The notes under the pieces were generated by a model. It searched no databases. It was not told the origin of the DNA and saw nothing but the letters and a program-made list of their open reading frames with translations. The translations under genes and the position numbers were made by a program. Shown here in pieces: positions 17,248 to 26,405 of a DNA stretch of 64,000 nucleotides. Origin of the DNA: JANOSH01 sp031415695 (GTDB lineage Bacteria > Actinomycetota > Acidimicrobiia > Acidimicrobiales > Ilumatobacteraceae). How positions within the stretch are numbered: the stretch's first letter is position 1; each line of letters opens with the position of its first letter. The stretch covers positions 62,001 through 126,000 of the forward strand of contig JANOSH010000020.1 in the NCBI GenBank assembly GCA_031415695.1, in the 5' to 3' direction.

Positions 17248-18144
17248 CTAAACCCGATCGATCAGTTCGAGCCCTTCGTTCAGGGCGGTCCATGGTGCCC
17301 AGGCGAGGTGAATACGAGCCCGCACCGATGACAGCGCGAATCGGCCGATCTCGGTTGGCCGCACAGCGCTGTGTTCGACCTCCGGGCTGTCGTCTCGCCG
17401 CATCGAGCCAGCCAGGTCTCGAATGGCGGTCTGGACACCGGTTCCGACGTTGAACATCTGTCCACCACCCCTGCTCGCGGCGCGAACAAACGCATCGACG
17501 GCGTCATCAACGAACAACAGATCGCGGGTCTGGCGCCCGTCGCCGTGCACGACGAGCGGAGTACCTGCGGTGCGCGCCCTAAGAAACTCGGCGACGACGC
17601 CAACGCGTTGGCGAGGTCCAAAGACGGAGCTCAGTGCTAACGCCGTAAACTCTTGCCCGTGCAGTTGTCGATAGTGGGCGAGCACATCCAATGCCGATCT
17701 CTGGGCTAATCCGACTGCACTGACGGGCATAAGTGGATGAGCCTCGCGCAAGGGGAGCTCGCGTTGGGACACAGGACCGAACAACTGACTCGCCTTAAGA
17801 CCCACGACGACCTTGGCGACCCTGTTCCTTACTGCTGCATCGAGAACGTTGATGACACCCCCAACTGCAAGGTCAAAGGCAGCGCGCATCGAATCCATCG
17901 GCTGGACCAACACGTACACAACCTCGGGTGCACGACGAACGACCAAATCCCCGAACTCGGTCGAGCGCACATCGAGGTGGTGAAACCGGAACTCACCTGA
18001 CAGGCTTGCTCTAGCCGTAGCCAAGTTCGCCAGAGTGCCGGTCGACAGATCGTCTACGACGTCGACCGTCGATCCCTCGGCTAGCAGCCGATCACAAAGG
18101 TGGGATCCTATGAATCCGGCTCCTCCAACGACGAGCGCTCTCAC
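17248..18144 (-). CDS. Extended SDR (epimerase/dehydratase-like) lacking catalytic residues
   Basis: A 298-residue NAD(P)-dependent epimerase/dehydratase fold with an intact Rossmann motif (VVGGAGFIGSHL), DDLSTG and FGPRQR. The catalytic landmarks are gone: the usual SSxxVYG region reads GLKASQLFG, the Tyr-x3-Lys reads V-G-L-A-Q in PVSAVGLAQRSA, and the HLAA loop reads VLVQ. It is last in a minus-strand series after a sugar nucleotidyltransferase, 7 bases downstream. The GTG at 18144 starts directly at the Rossmann strand. It may bind a nucleotide sugar or partner rather than catalyse. Confidence 0.8.
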   Translation of the reverse strand: MRALVVGGAGFIGSHLCDRLLAEGSTVDVVDDLSTGTLANLATARASLSGEFRFHHLDVRSTEFGDLVVRRAPEVVYVLVQPMDSMRAAFDLAVGGVINVLDAAVRNRVAKVVVGLKASQLFGPVSQRELPLREAHPLMPVSAVGLAQRSALDVLAHYRQLHGQEFTALALSSVFGPRQRVGVVAEFLRARTAGTPLVVHGDGRQTRDLLFVDDAVDAFVRAASRGGGQMFNVGTGVQTAIRDLAGSMRRDDSPEVEHSAVRPTEIGRFALSSVRARIHLAWAPWTALNEGLELIDRV

Positions 18145-18151
18145 GAACGAA

Positions 18152-19156
18152 TCAGACCTGTTGTTCCGGCCGACGAGCTTGATCGAGCTGCTCGCCCGGT
18201 TCAGTGCGAGCGCCATCTCCCAGGACGGTATTGTCCACCTGAGACCCTGAAGCGACCACCGCCATTCGACCCACAAGGCTCCGACGAACGACCGCCCCCG
18301 GACCAATGCGAGCACCATCGAGCAAAACAGAGTCGATCACCGTTGCGTCGCTGGCTATTGAGCTGCCAGCTGGCAAGGCGGTGCCGATGACGGTTGCGCT
18401 TGGAGCAACCGTAACATCCGGATGATCTACAGCCACCACACCGGGTCGGCGCCCGGCGAAGATGTCCTCGTTCGCTTGCAGGAGTGATTCGGGCCGGCCC
18501 GTATCAAGCCAGTACACGTCGTGGGCGAAGCCAAATAGTTGGCCGGTGCAAGCTAGGGCCGGGAAGACTTCACGCTCTACCGAACAACGACCGTTGACCG
18601 GGATCAAATCGAGAACATCCGCTTCGAGCACGTACGTTCCTGCGTTAATCATCTTCGATGGCTCAGAGCCACGCGCCGGCTTTTCAACAAAGCGTCGAAT
18701 TCGACTCTGTTCGTCAAGGTCGGCAACACCAAACGAACTCGGGTCCTCGACCGGTACCAGATGCAGGGTGGCACGGGCACCGTTCTGATTGTGGGCAGCG
18801 ACTAGGTCGACCACATTGAGGTCAGTCAGGATGTCGCCGTTGACAACAACAAACTGCGAGTCGAGCCCGGCCGCTCGAGCGGCAAAGGCGATGGCCCCCG
18901 CAGTATCGAGCGGTTCTGGTTCGGTAAAGGCCCGCATAGGCAACCCGGCACAGATTCCTGTCGGGTAGGCCTGACTAAACGCATCGGTCTTGAATCCGAG
19001 GGCCAACACGATCTCGCTAATGCCCCCTGCCGCTAGCTGATCGACGATTCGGTCGAGCATGCGCCGCCCTGCGATGGGCAGGAGTGCCTTCGGTGTGGTG
19101 AGCGTGAGTGGGCGCAACCGTGTCCCGAACCCGCCGACCAGGACAACGGCGATCAT
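18152..19156 (-). CDS. Sugar-1-phosphate nucleotidyltransferase (mannose-1-phosphate guanylyltransferase-like)
   Basis: A 334-residue enzyme with the nucleotidyltransferase signature VLVGGFGTRLRPLTLTTPKA, then NGDILTDLN, VEDPSSFGVAD, FVEKP and INAGTYVLE, followed by a C-terminal left-handed beta-helix from ~residue 245. The pattern matches actinobacterial ManC/GMPP-like enzymes that make GDP-mannose, though glucose- or other hexose-1-phosphates are possible. GDP-mannose would feed Gmd (12655-13635). Its start overlaps the end of the small membrane protein gene by 4 bases. Confidence 0.86.
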   Translation of the reverse strand: MIAVVLVGGFGTRLRPLTLTTPKALLPIAGRRMLDRIVDQLAAGGISEIVLALGFKTDAFSQAYPTGICAGLPMRAFTEPEPLDTAGAIAFAARAAGLDSQFVVVNGDILTDLNVVDLVAAHNQNGARATLHLVPVEDPSSFGVADLDEQSRIRRFVEKPARGSEPSKMINAGTYVLEADVLDLIPVNGRCSVEREVFPALACTGQLFGFAHDVYWLDTGRPESLLQANEDIFAGRRPGVVAVDHPDVTVAPSATVIGTALPAGSSIASDATVIDSVLLDGARIGPGAVVRRSLVGRMAVVASGSQVDNTVLGDGARTEPGEQLDQARRPEQQV

Positions 19157-19428
19157 CCCGACGCAGACGAGCTCGTGGTGGCCGCTGTTGTCGCTGTTGT
19201 GTCGAGCACCGTGGTTGAAGATGTGTCCACAACGAGCGAGGTTTGCGTCGTCACGTCAGGAACGACCACGTCGGGTTTATCTCGGGCGTACCAGATAAGA
19301 AGTGAACCGAGAATCACTGTAGACACGATGGCCACAGGGAACACCCGCCCCTTGGTGTCGCGAACTTTGGTCTTTCGAGACCCCTCGGCGACCTTGGCTA
19401 CTTTTTTGGCTGACGATGACGGACCCAC
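19153..19428 (-). CDS. Small single-pass membrane protein with Ser/Thr-rich tail
   Basis: A 91-residue protein: basic cytoplasmic N terminus (SAKKVAKVAEGSRKTKVRD), one TM (VFPVAIVSTVILGSLLIWYA), then an extracytoplasmic tail rich in Thr/Ser (TSSTTVLDTTATTAATTSSS). The KVAK-G...KVR-GRVFP head resembles short proteins I have seen in Acidimicrobiia; no function is known. The GTG start has a TAGCAT box 9 bases upstream, so a second promoter probably serves this gene and the two sugar-nucleotide genes after it. Confidence 0.75.
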   Translation of the reverse strand: MGPSSSAKKVAKVAEGSRKTKVRDTKGRVFPVAIVSTVILGSLLIWYARDKPDVVVPDVTTQTSLVVDTSSTTVLDTTATTAATTSSSASG

Positions 19429-19437
19429 GAGGGAGAC

Positions 19438-19443
19438 ATGCTA
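19438..19443 (-). promoter_or_regulatory. -10 box (TAGCAT), internal promoter of the polysaccharide block
   Basis: Minus-strand TAGCAT, 9 bases before the GTG at 19428, within the 39-base gap after the WcaI-like gene. It would drive the last three genes separately. Confidence 0.5.
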
Positions 19444-19467
19444 TCCGAATTCCGCCCCTTCCGACAT

Positions 19468-20697
19468 CTACGGGCTAGGCGAGAGTTCACAAAACAACGC
19501 TTCGTAGGCGGCAGCCACGGCGGCGGGTGACATCCAGCGGGTGACCCAGCCTCGACCCGACTCCCCCATTCGCGCACGGGACTCGCCGTTCGCCAACAAC
19601 TCTCTCAACGCAGCAATGAACAATGCAGGCGAGTCGGGCTGGACAGCGAGGCCCGCTTCAGCCTGGCGCACCACCCGCTCAACCTCGGTTCCCGAATCGA
19701 CGCTGGCAAGAATTGGCCGACCTGCAGCCAGAATCGAGTACATCTTGGACGGCACACTGGACCGGGCCAGACCGGCTCGCAACGGCACCAGATGTACATC
19801 GGCGGTGCCAAGCACCTCGGCAATTCGCGCACGCGGCTGGTACGGGCAGAAGCGAACATTTGGAAGGTTCCTAGCCGATGCCTTGATGACATCAAGGTTG
19901 CTTCCGCCCCCATTCACCACAAACACGACGTTGGGATCATCGACTAGTTCCCGGGCGGCAGCGATCAGCAAGTCGAGCGACTGAGACAAGCCAACGTTAC
20001 CGGCGTACATCACCACCAGTTCATCGCCAATGCCAAGCTCAGCCCGATACGCAGTGAGCCGATCAACGGGAGCTATCACCTCGGCATCGACGAAATTGGG
20101 AATGATCCGCACTTTTGATTCGCGGGCTGCCCCAAGTTTTCCAACAACGTTAAGTCGCATGTCCTCCGACAACACCGTTATTGCGTCGGCAGCCCGATAG
20201 CTAGCTTTCTCTAGGCCACGAGCGACACGGATGAGATGTGTATTGGTAACGGCACCGAGCTCGATAGCAGCATCAGGAAAGACGTCTTGAACGTTGAAGA
20301 CGAGCGGCCCACGACGAGCAACATGCACCCCCCAACCCGTGGCACCCAGTGTCAACGGTGGGGACATGGCCAAAACGCCATCGACCCGACCTCCGCGCAG
20401 ACCGCACATCCCCGACAAAGCACTGAAGCCGATAAAGGCGCTAGCCCTGCGAGCAATCGAACGTTTGTCGGTGGGGAACGGATTAACCCGAGTAATCGAA
20501 CCCCACTCCGTGCGCTCGACGCGTACCGCCTTACCCTGCCAACCACGTTCGACCCGATGATGGAGATACCACGGCAGAGCTGTCACAACATGCAGCTCGT
20601 GACCGAGTTCTGCAAGCTCAAGAACGATGCGCGTGATCACTTCGCCGGTCGGCGCGGTGTCGGGAGCGAAGTGTGGGCACAGGACTGCGAGTTTCAT
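19468..20697 (-). CDS. GT4 glycosyltransferase, WcaI-like
   Basis: A 409-residue GT-B enzyme starting KLAVLCPHFAPDTAPTGEVI, with a donor-side lobe containing VVMYAGNVGLSQSLDLLI, ADVHLVPLRAGLARSSVPSK and MYSILAAGRPILA. The combination LRAGLA-SSVPSK and no classical EGFG motif is typical of WcaI-like transferases of colanic-acid type clusters. It shares one base with the upstream GT4 gene, indicating coupling. The acceptor sugar cannot be inferred. Confidence 0.86.
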   Translation of the reverse strand: MKLAVLCPHFAPDTAPTGEVITRIVLELAELGHELHVVTALPWYLHHRVERGWQGKAVRVERTEWGSITRVNPFPTDKRSIARRASAFIGFSALSGMCGLRGGRVDGVLAMSPPLTLGATGWGVHVARRGPLVFNVQDVFPDAAIELGAVTNTHLIRVARGLEKASYRAADAITVLSEDMRLNVVGKLGAARESKVRIIPNFVDAEVIAPVDRLTAYRAELGIGDELVVMYAGNVGLSQSLDLLIAAARELVDDPNVVFVVNGGGSNLDVIKASARNLPNVRFCPYQPRARIAEVLGTADVHLVPLRAGLARSSVPSKMYSILAAGRPILASVDSGTEVERVVRQAEAGLAVQPDSPALFIAALRELLANGESRARMGESGRGWVTRWMSPAAVAAAYEALFCELSPSP

Positions 20698-21824
20698 CAG
20701 GACGTTGGACAGTACGCGAGTCGGTACGCAGATTCCAACGCCCGAGCCGACTGGGCAGGACTCAGACTCGCTAAACGCACGGCCCCACGACGTCGCAGGT
20801 CAGCCGCTACACCGGGATCTCGTACCACCAGATTGATGGCCTCGACCCACCCGTCAACATCGTCAGGGTCGACAAGAATTCCAGCGTCGCCTACCGCCTC
20901 GGGAAGCGCAGTGGCGTTGGCAGCAATTACCGGACACCCCAACGCCATGGCCTCGACTACCGGCACACCGAAGCCTTCATACCTCGACGGGAAGACCAAC
21001 GCATCGGCCATACCAACCAGTCCGTCCCGATCTGCATCTGGCACACGTCCGGGGCGTCGTACGTGATCCCAAACGCCAAGGGACATGGCTGTCGCCCTCA
21101 CCTCGGCCTCACACGGTCCAACGCCACCGATTAAGACCAGACACGCTCCGGGCAGTTCGGTGAGCACGCGGTTGAATGCGCGCAGCAGCATCGCGTGGTT
21201 CTTGTGCCGATAGGTGATGGCCGGGTACACCAGCACCGGCGATCCCAGGTCATAGCGTTTACGCAACACCTCGGGCTCGGTCGTTGCCGTCGGATCGGGA
21301 ACAAAAGCGTTGGGCACAACAATTGTCCGATCGATGTCGAGCCGATACGCAGCCGTCAATGATTCTGCAACGAACCGGCTGGGAACAGCAACCACCGACG
21401 CTCGACGAACCGCAGCGGGGACCGACCGACGCAACCACCTGAGCTTGATCGGACGAAAGGTTTCGGGGAACGTGAGGTACTGAGCGTCGTGCACAGTAAC
21501 TACCGACGGTACCCGACCCCCAGCGGGCATCGTGCCGCCCGCATGGTGCATCACATCGACGCGGGACCTGCGGCTAGCTCGTGGCAGCCAGACCCGCTCG
21601 GCCACTACGCGAACCAGGCGACGCGAGCCGGTAATGGGCGCCACAACCACATCACACGACGCGGCCAAGCCAGGGTGGGCAGCAACGAACCCTTCAACAA
21701 CAAACAAGGTCAGTGCTATGTCGGGACAGTGCGAGCGCAACGCTACGAGCTGCCTGGTGATGTACTCCTCGGACCCACCCACATCACCTGGTACGAGCCA
21801 TAACAGGTTCACCCCAACTCTCAT
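20697..21824 (-). CDS. GT4 family glycosyltransferase
   Basis: A 375-residue GT-B enzyme beginning MRVGVNLLWLVPGDVGGSEE, with VDVMHHAGG in the acceptor lobe, and in the donor lobe YPAITYRHKNHAMLLRAFNR and an EX7E motif in PSRYEGFGVPVVEAMALG. It belongs to the mannosyl/rhamnosyltransferase-like branch. Its GTG/ATG start overlaps the preceding GT4 stop by 4 bases; its own stop shares one base with the WcaI-like start, giving a tightly coupled trio of transferases downstream of rmlD. Confidence 0.88.
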   Translation of the reverse strand: MRVGVNLLWLVPGDVGGSEEYITRQLVALRSHCPDIALTLFVVEGFVAAHPGLAASCDVVVAPITGSRRLVRVVAERVWLPRASRRSRVDVMHHAGGTMPAGGRVPSVVTVHDAQYLTFPETFRPIKLRWLRRSVPAAVRRASVVAVPSRFVAESLTAAYRLDIDRTIVVPNAFVPDPTATTEPEVLRKRYDLGSPVLVYPAITYRHKNHAMLLRAFNRVLTELPGACLVLIGGVGPCEAEVRATAMSLGVWDHVRRPGRVPDADRDGLVGMADALVFPSRYEGFGVPVVEAMALGCPVIAANATALPEAVGDAGILVDPDDVDGWVEAINLVVRDPGVAADLRRRGAVRLASLSPAQSARALESAYRLAYCPTS

Positions 21825-22918
21825 CGGCCAGATACCTCGCGGTAGGCCTCCACCGTACGGTCAGCAACGTTGGCCCATGACATGGCCGCCACACGGGCCA
21901 GGCCGAGTTCGGACAGCTCAGAGGCCCGCTGCACCGCCAACACGATTCCTTCCGCAATCGACTCAGGTGCGGTTGGATCGATCAAGATGGCCGCTCCCCC
22001 AGCCACCTCCTCGGTGCTTACCCCAGCCGAGGTGACAACCGGCGTGCCGTACGACATGGCTTCGAGCACAGGTAATCCGAATCCTTCGAACAGACTCGGA
22101 TAACAAAACACCAACGCAAGGTCGTACAGAACCGCTAGGTCCTGGTCGCTCACGAAGCCCGTAGCCACCACGCGCGACCGCACCGCCGCTGGCACATCGA
22201 GGCTGTCACCCCAGCCGTGCGGCCCAACGATCACGAGCGACAATCCCTGGTCATTGACGCCGCCCACAAGTCGTTCAAATGCCCGCAGAAGACCCACAAG
22301 GTTCTTGCGAGGTTCGAGCGTGCCCACGGCAAGCACGAAGCGTTCGGGAAGTCCAAGCCGTTGACGCACCTCCTGGCGTTGCTCGTCCGACACGCTCCGC
22401 GCAGTAGCAACGCCTAGGGGCACGAGTCGGAGCCTGTTGGATGGCACGCCGGCATCGAGCGCGTCGGCCAAGGTGGCGCCCGACGAGCACAGCACAAGAT
22501 CGGCACGATCCCGAACCATACGCAAGCCACGACGAAACATCGACACGCCGCGTGCGCTGAACATGTCGGGGAAACGCAGAAACGCAAGGTCGTGAACCGT
22601 CACAACCAAGGGTCGGTGGGTTGCCGGAGGCATGATGGTCGTCGAGTGCACGACGTCGAGGCCGGGCACGAACCACTCGACCGGGGGCCACCTGAATCGA
22701 ACCCAGCTGTCGTACACGAGACGACTGGGCACAGGAAGCTGACGGACCGGAATCGACGGCACCCACGGGTCGACGGGCGGCTTTCGATGCCAACCTGCCA
22801 CCCCGATCAGATCAAGGTCAGCATGCGATGACATCTCGTCAAGGACGCGCAAGGCCGCAGTAGCTGTACCTCCCGGGACCCGGTACCAGCACTGCTCGAC
22901 AGTTACTGCAACACGCAT
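21821..22918 (-). CDS. GT4 family glycosyltransferase
   Basis: A 365-residue GT-B enzyme: MRVAVTVEQCWYRVPGGTAT at the N terminus, GLDVVHSTTIMPP, then FVLAVGTLEPRKNLVGLLRA and PSLFEGFGLPVLEAMSYG (EX7E). Same subfamily as the next gene, with which it overlaps by 4 bases, suggesting an old duplication. It follows rmlD by 3 bases, so dTDP-rhamnose is a plausible donor, by context only. Confidence 0.88.
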   Translation of the reverse strand: MRVAVTVEQCWYRVPGGTATAALRVLDEMSSHADLDLIGVAGWHRKPPVDPWVPSIPVRQLPVPSRLVYDSWVRFRWPPVEWFVPGLDVVHSTTIMPPATHRPLVVTVHDLAFLRFPDMFSARGVSMFRRGLRMVRDRADLVLCSSGATLADALDAGVPSNRLRLVPLGVATARSVSDEQRQEVRQRLGLPERFVLAVGTLEPRKNLVGLLRAFERLVGGVNDQGLSLVIVGPHGWGDSLDVPAAVRSRVVATGFVSDQDLAVLYDLALVFCYPSLFEGFGLPVLEAMSYGTPVVTSAGVSTEEVAGGAAILIDPTAPESIAEGIVLAVQRASELSELGLARVAAMSWANVADRTVEAYREVSGR

Positions 22919-22921
22919 GAA

Positions 22922-23776
22922 TCAGCCAATTAGTCGACGAACAAGTCGCTGGAGCGGCACCCGAAAATCATCGAGCGGCGGTAACCCGGCTAGTCGGGCT
23001 ACCGCGTTGTCGAGCACACTGTTGACCGGACGAGGGGCAGGTCGCGGTGGACGCAAGTCTTTCGTAGCGACCGGATGGACTCGAGACGGCTCGTGCCCAG
23101 CGGCCTCCATAACCGCTTGGGCGAACTCGAACCAGCTCACCGCGCCCTGATTCGTAATGTGATACAACCCGGCGCGACGATCGATAGCCACACGACGCAA
23201 TGCAGTTGCGAGGTCCTGCGTAAATGTCGGATGTCCACGCTGGTCGTCGACGAAGCTCAGATGATCATGCTCGTTGGCCAGTCGCAAGATGGTTTTCACC
23301 ATGTTGTTGCCATGCTCGCCACACACCCACGACGTTCGAACGACCCCAGCACCAATGCCCGCCGACAACGCCTCGCGCTCACCGGCAAGTTTCGACCTGC
23401 CGTATGCACTCGCCGGATTGGGCTCATCCCACTCGTGATAGGGCCGAGCAAGTGAGCCGTCGAAAACATAATCGGTGGAAACAGTGACGAGATGGGCCGA
23501 TGTTTGGCGACATGCTTCGGCGATCCATCGAACTGCTAACCCATTCGCTACATAGGCGCGATCGGGGTTCGACTCGCACAGGTCGACGGCTGTCCAGGCC
23601 GCGGCGTGAATAACCACGTCTGGGTGCCAAGATGCAACGAGACCAAACACCGCGCTGCGATCGGTAACGTCAAGCTCAGCGTGGCTGCAACCAAGCACGT
23701 CATCGCCGCAAGCCTGTGAATGAAGCACGAGATCGCGACCTAGTTGGCCAGCCGCGCCAGTAACGAGCACACGCAT
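22922..23776 (-). CDS. rfbD: dTDP-4-dehydrorhamnose reductase
   Basis: A 284-residue SDR performing the last step to dTDP-L-rhamnose. Visible: MRVLVTGAAGQLGRDLVLHS, INAAAWTAVD-like IHAAAWTAVDLCESNPDRAY, VSTDYVFDGSLARPYHEWDE, and the catalytic Y-x3-K in SAYGRSK. The start is the ATG at 23776, 2 bases after the rmlB stop; a longer open frame exists but would overlap rmlB. Part of a complete set rmlA-rmlC-rmlB-rmlD. Confidence 0.95.
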   Translation of the reverse strand: MRVLVTGAAGQLGRDLVLHSQACGDDVLGCSHAELDVTDRSAVFGLVASWHPDVVIHAAAWTAVDLCESNPDRAYVANGLAVRWIAEACRQTSAHLVTVSTDYVFDGSLARPYHEWDEPNPASAYGRSKLAGEREALSAGIGAGVVRTSWVCGEHGNNMVKTILRLANEHDHLSFVDDQRGHPTFTQDLATALRRVAIDRRAGLYHITNQGAVSWFEFAQAVMEAAGHEPSRVHPVATKDLRPPRPAPRPVNSVLDNAVARLAGLPPLDDFRVPLQRLVRRLIG

Positions 23777-23778
23777 CG

Positions 23779-24744
23779 TCAGAACGAGGCCTTGGCCTTC
23801 AGGGGTTCCCACCATGCCCGGTTGTCGGCATACCATCGAACGGTGTGCTCGAGGGCGTCGTCAAGCGAGTGGGCGGTGGCCCAGCCGAGAGCAGCAATTT
23901 TGTCGGTCGTAATCGAATATCGACGGTCATGACCAAGCCGATCGGCAACGGGTTTGATGTACGACATATCACGGCCTGTGAGAGCCAAAAGGCGGTGGGT
24001 CAGATCGACATTCGTGATCTCGTTGTGGGCACCTATGTTGTAGATCTCGCCGATTACCCCTAATCGCAACACCAAATCGACAGCTCGAACGTTGTCGTGC
24101 ACGAACAACCAATCACGAACATTGAGTCCGTCGCCGTACAACGGCACCTGATAGCCGTCGAGCAGATTGGTGACAAAGACTGGGATAACCTTCTCAGGGA
24201 ACTGGTAAGGCCCGAACTGATTCGACGACCGAGTGACGACTACCGGCAAGCCGTGGGTAGCGTGATAACTCAGCGCTATGAGATCGCTACCCGCCTTCGC
24301 AGCCGAGTACGGCGAGCGGGGATCCAACGGGTCGGTTTCGGCGAAAGACCCAACCTCGATTGAGCCGTACACCTCGTCGGTGCTGATGTGGACAAACCGG
24401 CCAACCTCAACTATTCGAGCGACATCGCACAATACGTTTGTGCCTGCACAGTTCGTTTGCACGAAGGCGTGGCCGTTCTTGATAGATCTATCGACATGGC
24501 TTTCAGCCGCAAAGTGCACGACGGCGTCGTGGCCATCCATAGTTGACGTGACAATGTCCTGGTCACAAATGTCGCCATGCACGAAGCTGCATCGGCCCCC
24601 CTCGAGTAGGTCAGCAATGTTCTCGGTGTTACCTGCGTACGTAAGGGAGTCCAGGATGGTGACCTGGTCGTCGGTAGTTGCCAACACATGGCGAACATAG
24701 TTTGATCCGATAAATCCGGCCGCGCCGGTTACAAGCAGTTTCAT
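23779..24744 (-). CDS. rfbB: dTDP-glucose 4,6-dehydratase
   Basis: A 321-residue extended SDR making dTDP-4-keto-6-deoxyglucose. Motifs: LLVTGAAGFIGSNYVRHVL, FAAESHVDRSI, HISTDEVYGSI (Thr-Asp-Glu catalytic triad), SPYSAAKAGSDL (Tyr-x3-Lys), SNQFGPYQFPEKVIP and VRDWLFVHDN. Length and motif order match RmlB. It follows rmlC after 7 bases. Confidence 0.96.
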   Translation of the reverse strand: MKLLVTGAAGFIGSNYVRHVLATTDDQVTILDSLTYAGNTENIADLLEGGRCSFVHGDICDQDIVTSTMDGHDAVVHFAAESHVDRSIKNGHAFVQTNCAGTNVLCDVARIVEVGRFVHISTDEVYGSIEVGSFAETDPLDPRSPYSAAKAGSDLIALSYHATHGLPVVVTRSSNQFGPYQFPEKVIPVFVTNLLDGYQVPLYGDGLNVRDWLFVHDNVRAVDLVLRLGVIGEIYNIGAHNEITNVDLTHRLLALTGRDMSYIKPVADRLGHDRRYSITTDKIAALGWATAHSLDDALEHTVRWYADNRAWWEPLKAKASF

Positions 24745-24751
24745 TAAAACC

Positions 24752-25303
24752 TCAGGTTCGCATTGGCCAACGAGGCCGCTGATGGTCGGCCAGGGCGAAC
24801 CGTGACGGGTTGCGTTGATCGCGTTTCGAAAGGATCGGATCGGTTACACCCCAGTCGGCACCAATGTCGGGATCATCGTACGCAACGCCGAGTTCGTCGG
24901 CTTCGTTGTAGTACCCGTCGACCAGATACGTGATGGTCATAGCGGTGAGCGCGGCAAACCCATGAGCGACGCCAGGTGGGATGAATACGCCGAGATGTTC
25001 GTCACCACTGAGATCGAGGCACCAGGTATTGCCATCGGTGGGGCTGCCAACACGCAGATCGTGGAGCACCACGCGTGCGGTACCAAAGGGCACATACCAG
25101 TAGTCCGCTTGGTGTAAGTGGTAGTGCAGGCCAACGACCGCGCCACTCTGGCGGTCGGCCCGGTTCGACTGCACCATTTCACGACCGTCAGGAAACCAAT
25201 TTCGTCGGTACGTTTCCACAAAGAGGCCGCGAGCGTCTCCGTGGATATCGGGTTTGACAAGGTAGGCACCAGCGATGGTGTCCGAAGGGGTTACAAGGGC
25301 CAT
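24752..25303 (-). CDS. rfbC: dTDP-4-dehydrorhamnose 3,5-epimerase family protein
   Basis: A 183-residue cupin of the RmlC family: GDARGLFVETYRR, VVGLHYHLHQADYWYVPFG (catalytic His in GLHYH), FIPPGVAHGFAAL and ELGVAYDDPDIGADW. The QxKLV stretch of classical RmlC, which carries the conserved Lys, reads QADYWYV; I know this variant from actinobacterial members, so it is a subfamily trait rather than decay. Position between rmlA and rmlB supports epimerisation in the rhamnose pathway. Confidence 0.88.
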   Translation of the reverse strand: MALVTPSDTIAGAYLVKPDIHGDARGLFVETYRRNWFPDGREMVQSNRADRQSGAVVGLHYHLHQADYWYVPFGTARVVLHDLRVGSPTDGNTWCLDLSGDEHLGVFIPPGVAHGFAALTAMTITYLVDGYYNEADELGVAYDDPDIGADWGVTDPILSKRDQRNPSRFALADHQRPRWPMRT

Positions 25304-25306
25304 CCG

Positions 25307-26386
25307 CTACTCCACATCAACTTGGCAGTGATCTCCGACCATGACCCGAAGCGCCCGAGGCCTAACAGCCGTTCTGACTACTTCGACGTGACGACCTATC
25401 AAAGAATCCTCTATCCGCGAAATATCCACTATACGGCTATTCTCCATCACGACGGAGTGTTCGATCTCGGAGCGCACGACCTCACAGTGGCCGGCGATTG
25501 CAGTAAACGGCCCGACAAAACTGTCGGTGATGTGCGTACCGGGGCCAATAGCAGCCGGACCACGAATCGTGCTGTTCACAACCACCGCGCCCTCGGCGAT
25601 AATCACACGCCCATCAATAGTTGAAGCATCGTCGACGCTGCCATCGATTCGTTGCTCAACGCGTTCAAGCAGCAGGCGGTTGGCCTCGAGCAAGGGCGTG
25701 AGCTTGCCGGTGTCAATCCACCAGCCGGTGAGTAACTCCATGCGTACTCGGTGACCCGAATCGATCAACCACTGGATGGCGTCGGTTATCTCGAGTTCAC
25801 CGCGCGGCGACGGCGCAATGGCTCGAACCGCATCGTGAATTATGGGGTCGAAGAGGTAGACGCCTACGAGAGCCAGGTCCGACGGTGGATGCTCGGGCTT
25901 TTCTACAAGATGAACAACGTTTCCGTCGGCGTCGAGTTCGGCTACACCAAATCGATGCGGATCGGGCACCTGCTTCAGAAGTATCTGCGCCGCGGGAGGT
26001 CGGAACTCGGCTCGTGCATCTGCGAAACCCGACACAAAGCTCGACAAATCCTGTTCCAACAAGTTGTCGCCCAGGTACATAACAAAGTCGTCCTGGCCAA
26101 GAAACGGTTCGGCGATCAGCACACAATGGGCCAGGCCGAGCGGTGCGTCTTGAGGGATATAGGTCACCTTTGCTCCGAAGTCCGAACCGTCGCCCACAGC
26201 GGACATCACCTCGGCTCGCGTGTCACCGACGATGATGCCGATTTCAACAATGCCTGCAGCCACCATGGCTTCGATGCCATAGAACAGAATTGGTTTGTTG
26301 GCCACGGGAACGAGTTGTTTGGCGCTGGTGTGGGTTATCGGCCGCAACCGAGTGCCTGCCCCGCCGGCGAGTATGAGACCTTTCAT
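25307..26386 (-). CDS. rfbA: Glucose-1-phosphate thymidylyltransferase, long form
   Basis: A 359-residue nucleotidyltransferase making dTDP-glucose. Signature MKGLILAGGAGTRLRPITHT with SAKQLVPVANKP, then MYLGDNLLEQDL and LVEKPEHPPSDLALVGVYLF. From ~residue 245 a left-handed beta-helix extension follows (SVDDASTIDGRVIIAEGAVV), which marks the long, StrD-like type found in actinobacteria rather than the enterobacterial RmlA. It lies 19 bases after the LCP gene. Confidence 0.93.
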   Translation of the reverse strand: MKGLILAGGAGTRLRPITHTSAKQLVPVANKPILFYGIEAMVAAGIVEIGIIVGDTRAEVMSAVGDGSDFGAKVTYIPQDAPLGLAHCVLIAEPFLGQDDFVMYLGDNLLEQDLSSFVSGFADARAEFRPPAAQILLKQVPDPHRFGVAELDADGNVVHLVEKPEHPPSDLALVGVYLFDPIIHDAVRAIAPSPRGELEITDAIQWLIDSGHRVRMELLTGWWIDTGKLTPLLEANRLLLERVEQRIDGSVDDASTIDGRVIIAEGAVVVNSTIRGPAAIGPGTHITDSFVGPFTAIAGHCEVVRSEIEHSVVMENSRIVDISRIEDSLIGRHVEVVRTAVRPRALRVMVGDHCQVDVE

Positions 26387-26405
26387 GTCTGCTTTCTAGC
26401 AGGCC

